Shown here piece by piece: positions 21,517 to 32,781 of a stretch of DNA of 64,000 nt (positions are counted from its first letter, which is position 1; each line of letters starts with the position of its first letter). The stretch spans positions 3,286,001 through 3,350,000 of the forward strand of contig NW_026944386.1 in assembly GCF_033439725.1 (NCBI RefSeq). Direction: 5' to 3'. Source of the DNA: Neurospora tetraspora. Its lineage: Eukaryota; Ascomycota; Sordariomycetes; Sordariales; Sordariaceae. Under the pieces are notes generated by a model. That model saw only the letters and a list, made by a program, of their open reading frames with translations, was not told the origin of the DNA and did no database searches. The position numbers and the translations under genes are program-made.

Positions 21517-24245
21517 TATGAGCGTTGCCCCTCACCCGCCAATAAGTCTGGGATTCCTTGTGGCGGATTTCAATCATTTCATTCCTTCGGTTTTCTTTGC
21601 TGTCTTTTTCTCTTTGCGGTTGTTGTGGCGTGGTTTGTTCATCCTAGTGTGTCGTCAGACATCGTGGATGACAAGACTACTCACACAAACTGAGGTTTTT
21701 ATACCAGAGGGAAGAGCCAGCTCTTTACTCTTCTGTTTCTCTTTGATTTCCTTGCGGATTCTTTGCCGATCTTTGTCGTCTTATTACACAACACATATTG
21801 GCAGAGAAACCATCAAGGCAGGGCTTGGCATTAAGGGGTTTGAACAGCGGTGGGCGCGCTATGACAGACATCGGTAAAGCATGGTAGCCAGGGCCAACGT
21901 TGCTCTCGCGAACATGTCGTCGGTTGACGAAGGACTTTGCTTCCTTAGGCGAAGAGATGGTGGACAATGGTGGAGGTTCAAGCTGAGCATTTGAAGGTGT
22001 TGCGGAAATTCTGGTGCTAAGTGGAATTGGAGCTTTAGTGGCGTTGGAGGTCACCGCGAATATCTTGCTGAGACTGTTGCGTTCGTCATTTCAGGTCATA
22101 TAGGGTGCGGTGTGGTGGAAAGTTTGTGATCTACGGGTTCACGTTAGCTTTCTATCCTGCACTTAAAACTGGAAAATCAGGTACCCGGAGCTGGCATCAT
22201 AGTTTAGAGCTCAAAGTCAATGAGACGTACTTACAAACAACTCCGTTCGTCAAAAAGCATACGTGAATGTCTCGTGAGTGTAATCGCATAGGGTATGCTT
22301 GATATGACGGCGTCGAGTCCGGTTCGTCATGTCGTTCCTATATCTCGGGTAGCTGACGAAAGTTGAAAAAGAGTCCAAACACCTGAAAAATCAAAGCGAC
22401 GCGATTTGAACGATAGCATTACGATCAATGCGAAAAAAAAAAAACAAGCATGAGGAATGAAAATTTGAGCCCTAGAGGTGGTATAAGAGAGTGTCTGCCT
22501 AACTGCAATGGAGTCATCTATTTCGACGTTAGATGTGAAACTGGACGATCGAGATCGGTACTGGCAACGCTAATATTAAAAAATTAATATGACGGTTTCG
22601 CAACTGAGGGGGAAAGCAGTAGAGTAGAGCAAAAATGTACATGTGATATTAAGACAGAAAAGGACTGAGGGAAAGTGCAAGGTGAAGTCATTGAAACGGA
22701 GTTTGAAGGCATCCTAACAGACCGGTGAGATCTATGGTAATAGTCAGTGATTTGCGAAGCCACTTTAATCAATAAGCAGAAGTTGAAGTGTAATTTTCGA
22801 AGTGAGTGAGTACGGCGTAACAGGCGTTCAAAGAGACTATCTTTAATGAGTGGTCTTCTAGTTGAGAAGAAAGGTTGGAATGAAGGCTTGTGATTGGCTC
22901 CTCAATTTATATGTTAGGGACGTGTTATACCGAAAGGAGCATCATACTGCAAAATCTTGTTCGTGCCCTGATAACCGAGCATCGAACAGTAGTTGACTTT
23001 TCCAGTGTCCAATAGCGGGAATAAAGTGATCTCAATCGTCGAGCCTTAATACCAGTTGCAAAAATAGAGTCCGCATCATAACGCGAATATGGAGACGCAA
23101 AGAAGATCAATAAAGAAAAACACAATCACATGCCAGATCGCAGTCTAGTCTTCTGCTCCAACATGGTTGATGGTGATCAAGAAGAAAAGCAGACGGGCAT
23201 AGGTGGGCTGGACAGGGATTGGTGAATAGACCATGAATTTAAAGTTGTCCAGACCCGAGAGAATATGTAGCCGTCAAATGGCAGACACTCGCCGCGATCA
23301 AGTTGGCGGAGAAGGAAATGATAAATACCAACAAGGTCGGGATGAAGAAGTGGTGTCAATGTGATGGGAAAGCTGTGAGAGACCGAGACGACTCCCAGTC
23401 CCAGCTTCGGTTCGGCCGGTCATTGCGCTTTCGGCTTCCACTACTGCCGCTACCGGTTGTGCCGAAGATAGGAGTTGATTCGGAGGGTTTCGACCTGTGA
23501 CTGCTGGCGCCGATGATGCCGGGGATGCCGAGTCGTGGAAGCCGGTGTTGAGGCTCAACTGGGAGGAGACGGTCGGCTTTACAATGCGCTTAATTTTGCC
23601 AAGACCGCGGTTGCCGGGTAACTCTGGGGATTGCCTGCCGAGAGCGAGGTGCTTCCCCGGGGAAGAGGAGCGACTTTGTTGACATGGAAATGCATGGACG
23701 TCAGAGGATCGTACCGATTACTCACCAGCCAACAATGTCTCAATGTCTGAATTGGCCAATTTGTGATCAATCCGATCCAACAGTCTCGAGGCAGTTGACA
23801 GTCAAGAAAAGAGAGTGTGAATCTCGAAATTGGGTGTTTTGTCAACTCAGGACCTCTGATCCGATCATCGATATGCTGCGCGACATAAAACACCGAGTGG
23901 CCGTGATGAATGAGGGGGAATGATGCCCGCTGTTGGCAGCAGCGAATGGTGGGGTGCGGATGGTTCCAGAAACAGCGACAGCAGCGGAAATCGAGGGAAA
24001 GCAGCAAGCCGCTAACCCACAAGCGACCTAGCGGCAGCGGGGAGCTCGGGCCATTCGAGATGTTTAAGTCTAGCATTTTTTTCGACGCCGACACGCCCAC
24101 GGCCGCTCTTTTTTTCCCCAGTTCTTTCGGCAGTCCGCGATCTTAGCTTTCCTTTGCTCTCTTTTCCCTGAAGTCGACCGTGATACCCCAGTGATACTTC
24201 TTTTTCTCTGTTTGTAGTTTCGTTTCTTCACACAATACCCCCAAG
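21517..24245. other. 2.7-kb intergenic region, includes the hsp60 promoter
   Basis: No ORF here has coding character or a domain. The 5' part is the 3' flank of the upstream gene. The last few hundred bases are the hsp60 upstream region, with T-rich tracts near 24,070-24,125. A non-coding RNA cannot be ruled out. Confidence 0.4.
23964..23971. promoter_or_regulatory. possible heat-shock element half-pair (TTCCAGAA)
   Basis: TTCCAGAA fits the nTTCnnGAAn heat-shock-factor core and lies about 280 bp before the hsp60 start. Only two inverted units are seen where three are usual, so this is a weak candidate. Confidence 0.25.
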
Positions 24246-26128
24246 ATGCAGCGCGCGTTGACCAGAGCCTCCGTCGGCAAGGCGGCCACTCGCCTTCCTT
24301 CCCAGCAGCTCCGCTTTGCTCACAAGGTACGTCGGCGCTTCTAATCTGATACCCGGCCATGCCGTCATGACTATCGGATGACAATTGGCGCATACTGACA
24401 ACTCCCGCCCGCTATACAGGAGCTCAAGTTCGGTGTTGAGGGCCGTGCCGCCCTTCTCGCCGGTGTCGAGACCCTCGCTAAGGCCGTCGCTACCACTCTC
24501 GGTCCCAAGGGTCGCAATGTCCTCATCGAGTCCAGCTTCGGCTCCCCCAAGATCACCAAGGGTTAGTATACTATGCCGAAGGTGTTGTGTCAAAGAGGCT
24601 AACCCCCCGGTCAACAGATGGTGTCACCGTTGCCAAGTCCATCACCCTGAAGGACAAGTTCGAGAACCTCGGTGCCCGTCTCATCCAGGAGGTCGCCGGC
24701 AAGACCAACGAGGTCGCCGGTGACGGTACCACCTCTGCCACCGTCCTCGCCCGCGCCATCTTCTCCGAGACCGTCAAGAACGTCGCCGCCGGCTGCAACC
24801 CCATGGATCTCCGCCGCGGTATCCAGGCTGCCGTCGAGGCCGTCGTCGAGTACCTCCAGGCCAACAAGCGCGATGTTACCACCTCCGAGGAGGTTGCCCA
24901 GGTCGCCACCATCTCCGCCAACGGTGACAAGCACATTGGTGAGCTGATTGCCTCCGCCATGGAGAAGGTCGGCAAGGAGGGTGTCATCACCTGCAAGGAG
25001 GGCAAGACTCTCTACGACGAGCTCGAGGTTACCGAGGGTATGCGCTTCGACCGCGGCTTCGTCTCCCCCTACTTCATCACCGACGCCAAGTCCCAGAAGG
25101 TCGAGTTCGAGAAGCCCCTGATCCTCCTCTCCGAGAAGAAGATCTCCCAGGCCTCCGACATCATCCCCGCCCTCGAGATCTCCAGCCAGACCCGCCGCCC
25201 CCTCGTCATCATTGCCGAGGACATTGACGGTGAGGCTCTTGCCGTCTGCATTCTCAACAAGCTCCGCGGCCAGCTCCAGGTCGCCGCCGTCAAGGCCCCC
25301 GGCTTCGGCGACAACCGCAAGTCCATCCTCGGCGATATTGCCGTCCTGACCAACGGTACCGTCTTCACCGACGAGCTTGACGTCAAGCTCGAGAAGGCCA
25401 CCCCCGACATGCTCGGCTCCACCGGCTCCATCACCATCACCAAGGAGGACACCATCATCCTCAACGGTGAGGGCTCCAAGGACGCCATTGCCCAGCGCTG
25501 CGAGCAGATCCGCGGCGTCATGGCCGATCCCACCACCTCCGAGTACGAGAAGGAGAAGCTCCAGGAGCGTCTCGCCAAGCTCTCTGGTGGTGTTGCCGTC
25601 ATCAAGGTCGGCGGTTCCTCCGAGGTCGAGGTCGGTGAGAAGAAGGACCGCTTCGTCGATGCTCTCAACGCCACCCGCGCTGCCGTTGAGGAGGGTATCC
25701 TCCCCGGTGGTGGTACTGCCCTCATCAAGGCTTCCGTCCACGCCCTCAAGAACGTCAAGCCCGCCAACTTCGACCAGCAGCTCGGTGTCACCATTGTCCG
25801 CAATGCCATCACCCGCCCCGCCAAGACCATCATTGAGAACGCCGGTCTCGAGGGCTCCGTCGTTGTCGGCAAGCTCACTGACGAGTTCGTCAACGACTTC
25901 AACAAGGGCTTCGACAGCGCCAAGGGCGAGTACGTCGACATGATCCAGGCCGGTATCCTTGACCCCCTCAAGGTCGTCCGCACTGGTCTCGTTGACGCCT
26001 CCGGTGTCGCCTCCCTCCTCGGTACCACCGAGGTTGCCATTGTTGAGGCTGCCGATGACAAGGGCCCTGCTGCCATGGGTGGCATGGGTGGCATGGGCGG
26101 CATGGGCGGCATGGGTGGTATGATGTAA
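24246..26128 (+). CDS. hsp60: mitochondrial chaperonin HSP60
   Basis: HSP60 forms the group I chaperonin ring that folds imported proteins in the mitochondrial matrix. The model is 24,246-24,326, 24,420-24,561 and 24,618-26,128, giving 577 residues. Exon 1 encodes a basic, Ser/Arg-rich import presequence ([20 protein letters not shown]) ending near RFAHK, then [20 protein letters not shown]. Conserved chaperonin signatures include [13 protein letters not shown], the nucleotide-binding [14 protein letters not shown], the apical domain block [32 protein letters not shown] and a C-terminal GGM repeat tail. Codon use is extremely C-rich at third positions, as expected for a highly expressed Neurospora gene. 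The second intron falls inside the codon for Asp in KDGVTVAKS. Heat induction is likely but not shown. Confidence 0.98.
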
Positions 26129-28194
26129 GAAGGAGAAGGAAATTACAAACTACAACTGTGAATCACACGGTCAGGAGATGAAAAATGTGTCTTTTTATTT
26201 TTCCCTTTGATTTATGGCGACAACATGGGTTTGGGGGGCATCGGGTTTGGTGTTATCACGGACTGTAAAAATGTGTGTCATGTAATTTTCTCTCCTCTCT
26301 ACCCTTTCCTTCAGTGTTCTTATTAGCATATTCCGGCGGGCATTGTTTGGATGATGATGATGCTCCCTTGTACTATAAATCTACGGACCACAGAGGAGGG
26401 TTAGAGTAGAGCGAATCATGAGAATGAATGAAACTGTACAATACTGCTACTTTTGTCTCGTCTTTGATTACCTATGTGAAAGCTGTGCAATCAAGATAGT
26501 AGGATCCAATACGATCTTTGAGGTTGTGGAAAAGAGCATTACGCATGCTTTTAGGCAACTGTAAATGGGGTTCAGCGGACCTGATGCGTTACTAGGCAGA
26601 GATGTTTATCGAAGTGCAATAGACCATCATGCTGACATTCAAGCCTAAAAGTCCGAACAAAGCTTGCGTTATCATGGTGGCTGTGAGATATCAAGATGGT
26701 TGTCAGAACTCGGAAACGCGTTGTGAATTGGATGAAGTCGATGTGGAGGAAGCTCGGACCAATCATGGTGGTGGCTGACAGGTTGACGAATTCGAGGTGG
26801 GACAGAAATTGCATGTTGCAACACTGAAACGGCGCCAAGTAAACATGCTTTTAGTGTAGTGGGACTGTTCTACCAGGTGGCAGTCTCCCCGTCGCTGTCA
26901 AAGCTGTCAACGCTGTCAACGGTGAGGTGTGCGTGTACGGCGTGCACGCCGCGTGGCCGCCGTTTTGTTTCACGCAGTGACAACAGAACGGAATGGACAA
27001 CGACGACGAGACCTGAAGTCGACGGAATACCAAGTAACCCCACCATCTCATATTCCAGGCGGTGGCTCCCCCCTCCATCGACATCCACCTCAACCTCTCC
27101 ATCCAGCTCTCCATCCAATTTCATTACCGTATGACCGTTATAAGAGAGAGTGTAAAAGACGACATGCTCATTTCCCGGGTGGTGAAACGTAATCTCACAT
27201 GTTGTTCGTCGTTCTTCGGCACCCCCCTGCTCCGTTCAGTATTATCACAGCTTTCGGGGAGCTGGGGCTGATGATGTAGCTCGTGAATGACGCAGACACC
27301 TCGCTGAGACCACTCAAAGAGCTTACTTATGAGGTATGATGACAAAAAGGTACACTACTCACGCAACGGGAACCCTTCTTCTCATAGACGGTAAGTAATT
27401 ACTACTTACTACTATCACGCCGGCGTCGTCCACCTCAAGACGGGAGTTACCACCGGTATCAAACCCAGGCAAGACCCGAGCGACGTCGAGCGGGATCCAC
27501 TCTGCACCGTCCCTCTCCGTCCGCCTGTTGGACGGGAGCCCACACCCAAAGTGACGGAGTCCACAATGCTGTTCACTGGCCAGCAGCTGCCCTGCTTTGC
27601 CCATCCAGTGCCCATTCCGAGCGGTGCCCAGTGGCCGGTGCTGGTCAGCGAATGGTGGCATTCGGCGGTGCCCTGGCCTCTCTCTGCCTGGCTGCTGGCT
27701 GCTGGCTGACGGTGGGAAACCCCTCGCTCCTTTCGCGTCAGGCTCCCAACCTCAAGTTCAGGTCTCTTCCAAGAGCTCTTCCCGGTCCCCGTTGCTCTTC
27801 CCCGTCCTTGCTTTCCTCGTGTTGACAACTCCCGTTTCTCTACCTTTCCACTTTACATACAAACCATCTCCCATAGCACTCTTCCTAATCGTACGTACGT
27901 ATTCGCCAGCGAGGTCGAATTGTAGCCTTGCCGCCGTGTGCTCCAGTCTACAGTCCAGTCCGCCTTTTCCAGTTCGAGTTTCCATGTTGCTACCCCTCGC
28001 CTCGCTCCGCCCCCCGACTGCCTTTTCTACCGTCCCTGTTGTGCTGACCCGACCCGACTGACTGACAACCTTCCCGCGCCATCCAGCTTTCGGCTCCCCT
28101 CTCCACATATAACGCCCGCCCCCCATTCTCGCGATCGGTTCACCCGTCGTCGTCGACTTTTTAATACAAACCACCACAACACAAATCTGACATC
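26129..28194. other. 2.1-kb intergenic between hsp60 and cofilin
   Basis: This holds the hsp60 3' UTR and the cofilin promoter and leader. Several ORFs overlap but are low-complexity or antisense. CT-rich tracts near 27,780-28,140 resemble a fungal promoter/leader. No gene is supported. Confidence 0.4.
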
Positions 28195-29543
28195 ATGGTA
28201 AATCATTCTCTCCTGTTCCCCGCGCGCGCGACCCCCTCGCCTTGCTTGTTCAACATGGCGCTGACTTCTTTGCCTTGTCGCAGTCTCAATCTGGGTTGGT
28301 CCTCCGTGAACTTGCTACATCTCACCCCCTCCCCGCCATTTTGCTTGCCCCCCTGGATCATCCTCACCGATGGTCCGGGAACCGCAACAACCTGACGCTA
28401 CCCTATCGCCGCCTTGCCCGCCCGTTGCCCGCCCGTTGCCGCGATGCAGCCAGCCCATTATCTCGAAATCCCCCATCCTATATCACGCAGCAGCGACAGA
28501 GTTGCATCTGGTGGCGGGTAGCTAGCGCGTTGGGACATTGGGAGCGGGACCTGCAAAAGACAGCAACAACAGCAACAACAGAGAACACATGGAAGAACCC
28601 AGAATAGCTAACGTGCTCTGCTTGCGTCACTCTACAGAGTTAACGTCGACCCCGAGTGCCGGAGGACTTTCGACAGGCTGATGGCCCGTCAGCTCAGGTA
28701 CATCATCTACAAGCTTTCTGACGACTTCAAGGAGATCGTCATCGAGAGCACCAGCGAGGGCGCCACCGAGAACTACGACGAGTTCCGCGAGAAGCTCGTC
28801 AACGCCCAGACTAAGAGCGCTACTGTAGGTCTTTTTTCCCTGGTGACTGGTTGCTGCCAGTGTCGCAACCGACTCCCAGCCCAATCCAGCCCATAATGCG
28901 AAAGAGAACTATACGGACCCCGAAACCACCACCATCCACCTATCCACCCACCCTCACTTCTTAATCCCTTATCCATTGCGGGCGAATATTGTCTTGTTTA
29001 TTCTCCCGCCTGGAAAGGAATAAGGGGGGAGACGGGAGGAGGGGTCTTGGAACTGAGGGGTTCTTACACAAAATGGCGGCTAGACACAGGGGACTGCCAA
29101 GACATATCACCCCCTGCCGTGGCGTTTCCCATCCGTGGACTATATGAAGAAACCCAACATTCCTGGCAGAGCGCTGATCGCTAATGAACACACCGTTGCA
29201 GGGCGCCGTTGGCAAGGGTCCCCGATATGCCGTCTACGATTTCGAGTACAAGCTTGCTTCTGGCGAGGGTTCCCGCAACAAGGTCACCTTTATCGCCTGG
29301 TCCCCTGATGATGCTAGCATCAAGGTGCGTTCTTCTTGTTTTTTTCTCCCGACTCTTTTTATATCTACCGAAGCGAGTAACTGACTCTCCCAAAAATAAC
29401 AGTCCAAGATGGTCTACGCCTCTTCCAAGGAGGCCCTCAAGCGCACCCTCAACGGTATCGCTGTCGAGCTCCAGGCCAACGAGCAGGACGCCATCGAGTA
29501 CGAAGAGATTATCAAGACCGTGAGCAAGGGTGCTGCCGCTTAG
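28195..29543 (+). CDS. cof1: cofilin / actin-depolymerising factor
   Basis: Cofilin binds and severs actin filaments and speeds turnover at hyphal tips and septa. Five exons are read: 28,195-28,197, 28,284-28,294, 28,638-28,824, 29,202-29,324 and 29,403-29,543, giving 154 residues. Exon 1 is only the ATG and exon 2 only 11 bases; joining them gives MSQSGVNVDPEC, the conserved N-terminus with the regulatory Ser. The ADF-homology domain follows: YIIYKLSDDFKEIVIES, YAVYDFEYKLASGEGSRNKV, TFIAWSPDDASIKSKMVYAS and KEALKRTLNGIAVELQAN. These are the G- and F-actin-binding strands and the long helix of the family. The second intron (343 bp) has a weaker donor, GTTGGT, so exon 2 is the least certain part. 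Many small exons are typical for this gene in fungi. Confidence 0.94.
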
Positions 29544-30505
29544 ATTTTTCCATAATCGTATTAAGAACACAGAGCGAGAAGAGAGATGAATTGTTGCGCG
29601 TCGCGTCGCGTTGCGTTGTCGAAAGATGTCGCAGTTGCTGTTGCTGTCGTCGTTGTTGTAATGACAATATAAACCACACACTACTACTATTTTACTTCCC
29701 ACTACAACCACTACCTTAGTCACATACACCCACTACATTCTTCTCATCATTATGGAGAGATCAGATGCTCTGCTCTGTTTTTACTTGCGAGGAGTTCAGT
29801 TTTGATGTCTTATGTTTAGGTACGCTATCAGGGTAGTAGAGTCTATGGAACAAAAAGTTGAATACCTGATGATTCAGAGTCTAGCCGTGCAAGGTTGTCA
29901 TGTCATGTCATGTTGCTCGTTGCGTACGTATGTATATTAGCAGTGACAATGTCGGTCTCCTAGATCCTATCGGGGATGGATCGGTGGATCGATCGATGTC
30001 TGCCAGATCTGAAGAGAGGGCGAAGCCTCTCTTCTACCTAATGAGTTGATCTGTACTTTGAGTACATTCATGTTCACCAACCAGGTTGTCATGGGTGTAC
30101 CCATTGGGATACTTGAAAAGGTATATTTGTCGTAGCTGTTCTTCCTCATCATAGCTCACATGGGCAACTTCTGCAACACTCGATCTTCCCCAGCTACAGT
30201 ACTAACAGCCCCGTTTTGTTGCTTGTACATTGATCACTTCACCACTTCACCACTTCCCTTCCACCCACACCCTTCACATCACTCCTGTCGGTCTCTAACA
30301 GGTCTCTCAAAGACGCATATTTCCCTACAAGTCACCATGAATAAAAATCGATATTACTTCCTCAAGTTGACCATATAACGCTCTACTACCACCTCACTTT
30401 TACCAACTCCAACCCCTTCCATTACTCCTCTCTATCCATGGTCCCCTCATTTCATACCCTCCTTCTTCAACCCCTAACTGACTAGCCCAGGAGCAGGGAA
30501 ACCTC
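29544..30505. other. convergent 3' region of cofilin and get5
   Basis: The two genes face each other across about 960 bp. This should be 3' UTRs and terminators. Short direct repeats such as TCATG (29,898-29,912) occur. No gene is seen. Confidence 0.4.
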
Positions 30506-31509
30506 CTAAGACCTCCCACCCCAAGCCCCCCTAAACTTCCCCAACACCTCCTCCGCAGCCTTCTCGTCCCTTATCCGCTGCTGCAAATACCCCTTCAGAT
30601 CGTCCCAGAACTCTTCCGTGTCCAGCACCGCCACGCCACTGAGTCCTTGCGCTACCGGTCCCGCTGCTGCCTCCCCAGTTGTTGTTCCTGTCTCTGCTTC
30701 TGTCTCTGCCTCCTTCATCTCCACCTCCGGCACCTCCGGCGCCTCACCCCCCTTTACACCCTCCGCAGCAGCCTTCGCAACTTGCCTAGCCTCCCTAGCA
30801 GCCCTAGCCTCCTCAGAATCATACGTCGCCTGCCCACCCATCACCATCAAACTGAGTTCCACTTCTCCATTTTCGGGAACCGTCGCTCCCCCCAAAACTT
30901 CCTTAAGAGACTTGACATCACCAACAGGCTTCTTGTTGAACAACACCTTCAGCTTCTCCACGGGTATACCCGTCTCTTCAGAGACGAAGGTCTTGATGTC
31001 TAGGATCGAGGTGGTTGCCAGAGGTTGAGGGGTGGGGAGGGTGAGGGAGAGGGTGGGGTTGCGGGGGGAGCGGATGTGCACTGTTACTGTCGGGCCGGTG
31101 GAGGTGGCGGAGGGGGAGGAGGCGCCGGGGGTGGTGGTGCCGGTGGAAGAGGTGGTGGAAGCGGAGGCGGGGGTAGAGCCCGGGGCGGGGGCGGCGCGAG
31201 AGGAGGACGACGGCTTGCGGAAGGGGCGGAGGGAGGGGTGGGGGGGGAGGGTGAACTGTTTTTGGGAAGAAATGGAAGTTAGCTGGTGTTGATTTGATGG
31301 GTTGAGGGGAGGGGAGGGAAGGGAAGGGGGGATGGATGCAGTGGGAGTTATGGGGGAGGTAAGGAAGGCACTGGGATTAGACAACAAAAACTCACAGGAG
31401 TACTAGCAGGATACGTCCTCGGGTCTTCAACGTGATCGGCCGAGATCTTGGTTGGCTTGGTGTCCAGGATAGCCAAGAAGGTTTTGGCGAAGGCTACTTC
31501 GGTGGCCAT
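30506..31509 (-). CDS. get5: Get5/Mdy2-type ubiquitin-like protein of the tail-anchored protein pathway
   Basis: Get5 joins Get4 and Sgt2 to hand tail-anchored membrane proteins to the Get3 ATPase. Two exons (31,509-31,396 and 31,255-30,506) give 287 residues with a phase-0 intron (GTGAGT...CAG). The N-terminal exon encodes ATEVAFAKTFLAILDTKPTK then ISADHVEDPR, which matches the Get4-binding region of fungal Get5. A Ser/Thr/Ala linker leads to the ubiquitin-like fold (TVTVHIRSPRNPTLSLTLP, LDIKTFVSEETGIPVEKLKV, LFNKKPVGD). After an acidic linker the C-terminal helical segment EEFWDDLKGYLQQRIRDEKA looks like the Get5 homodimerisation domain. The order is complete and normal in length. A Ubl protein of another kind is possible, but the end domains favour Get5. 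Confidence 0.85.
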
Positions 31510-32781
31510 TGTGATGGGCGGGCAGCAAGTAGCTGGCTGTTGCGATTCGTACGTAAAGGTAGTGTTAGGTTGTTATGTTTGTCGCAAACAAGGCTGGGAT
31601 GGAGCTTTTGGTTCGCGCGCAAAGCTACTGTCGTTTATGGTATTCGTCGCCGTGATGACTACGACAGATAATTGTGTGGTGTGGTGGTTCGCGACGGGAT
31701 GTTGATTGATCTCGAGGTGGTTGTTGGTGTTTCGGTTGGTGGTGCTACCTATCGGACAACGTCAGTGCTCCTGGCAGTCTGGCACAGCTCCCCTCCGTGA
31801 CGGCGGAGGGGACCGGGGTGGTGGGGTCTGGCGGACAGGGGAGAAGATGAAAGTGGGGTCGAAGCTTTCTTATCTTATCGGAGATGCTTCTCTTGACTTC
31901 CAGCCTGCAACCGCGAGCCAAGAATCCTGGCCCCCTGTGACCTGTTTTGCAACTGAAGCAGCGAATGGCCTGTGGGTTGAAGGAGAGCTTGAAACTGCGA
32001 ACAAGGTAGCTTTTTAAATTTTGGGATGTTCAAGGATGGAAGCTCTTTGCAGTTGTTTGACCAGTTGTACTACTGCTCACGTCAATAATCCCGCTTCATG
32101 ATTCTCGAATCTCTCATAGGTGTTTGCTTAGCAGTCAAGTTACTGCTGCCATCGATTTTGATTGATGATATCTCAGAAACAACTACATGTCCAAACAATA
32201 CTGGTCGCCCAGTGCTTGCTATTATATGCCGCTGTCTTCCAACCCCATCATCTATAGCCAATCCATCCATGACTCTGAGGACTATGGCCTACCTCTTTGC
32301 TCATATTCGTCCCTTTCACGGTCCTTGTTTTCTCACCATCTACCATCTTCCTAGCCACCACCGCGTACCTTCTCTTCCTCATTCGCTTCCACATCCGCCA
32401 CCATTCAACTTCCCCATCTGCCTCTCACCTGCCGCCCCCTCCCCAGTACTATAGTACAATATACAACTGTAGTCATAACTGTCATTGCTGGTGTAGCCCC
32501 CCAATCCAGAGGGCCAAATCTCAGCATCACACAAGATTATACTATATATGATTTTGAAACCCCATCGAAGACGGAAGAAGAAGAAGCAAGAAAAAGTTCA
32601 TATCGGGTATGGAATGAAATGAAAATAAGAGAAAAAAGTCATCATAGCATCATAAAACCTTTCCTTTAACCGAACAACCGCCTGACGACCGACCGCCTGC
32701 CAATAACGCGATAGACAAAAATCCCATCCCAACCTAAACCAACCAGACCGACCGACCGACAAGAAAAAAAGGGGGTATCCT
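31510..32781. other. intergenic between get5 and the byr4-like gene
   Basis: This 1.27-kb stretch is the upstream region of get5 and the 3' flank of the minus-strand gene starting at 35,999. ORFs have no domain. No RNA gene is recognised. Confidence 0.4.

Noticed and set aside
24611-25741. Long antisense ORFs over hsp60 (up to 376 codons)
   Set aside because: They are shadows of the C-rich third-position codon bias of hsp60; no domain and no independent start or splice evidence.
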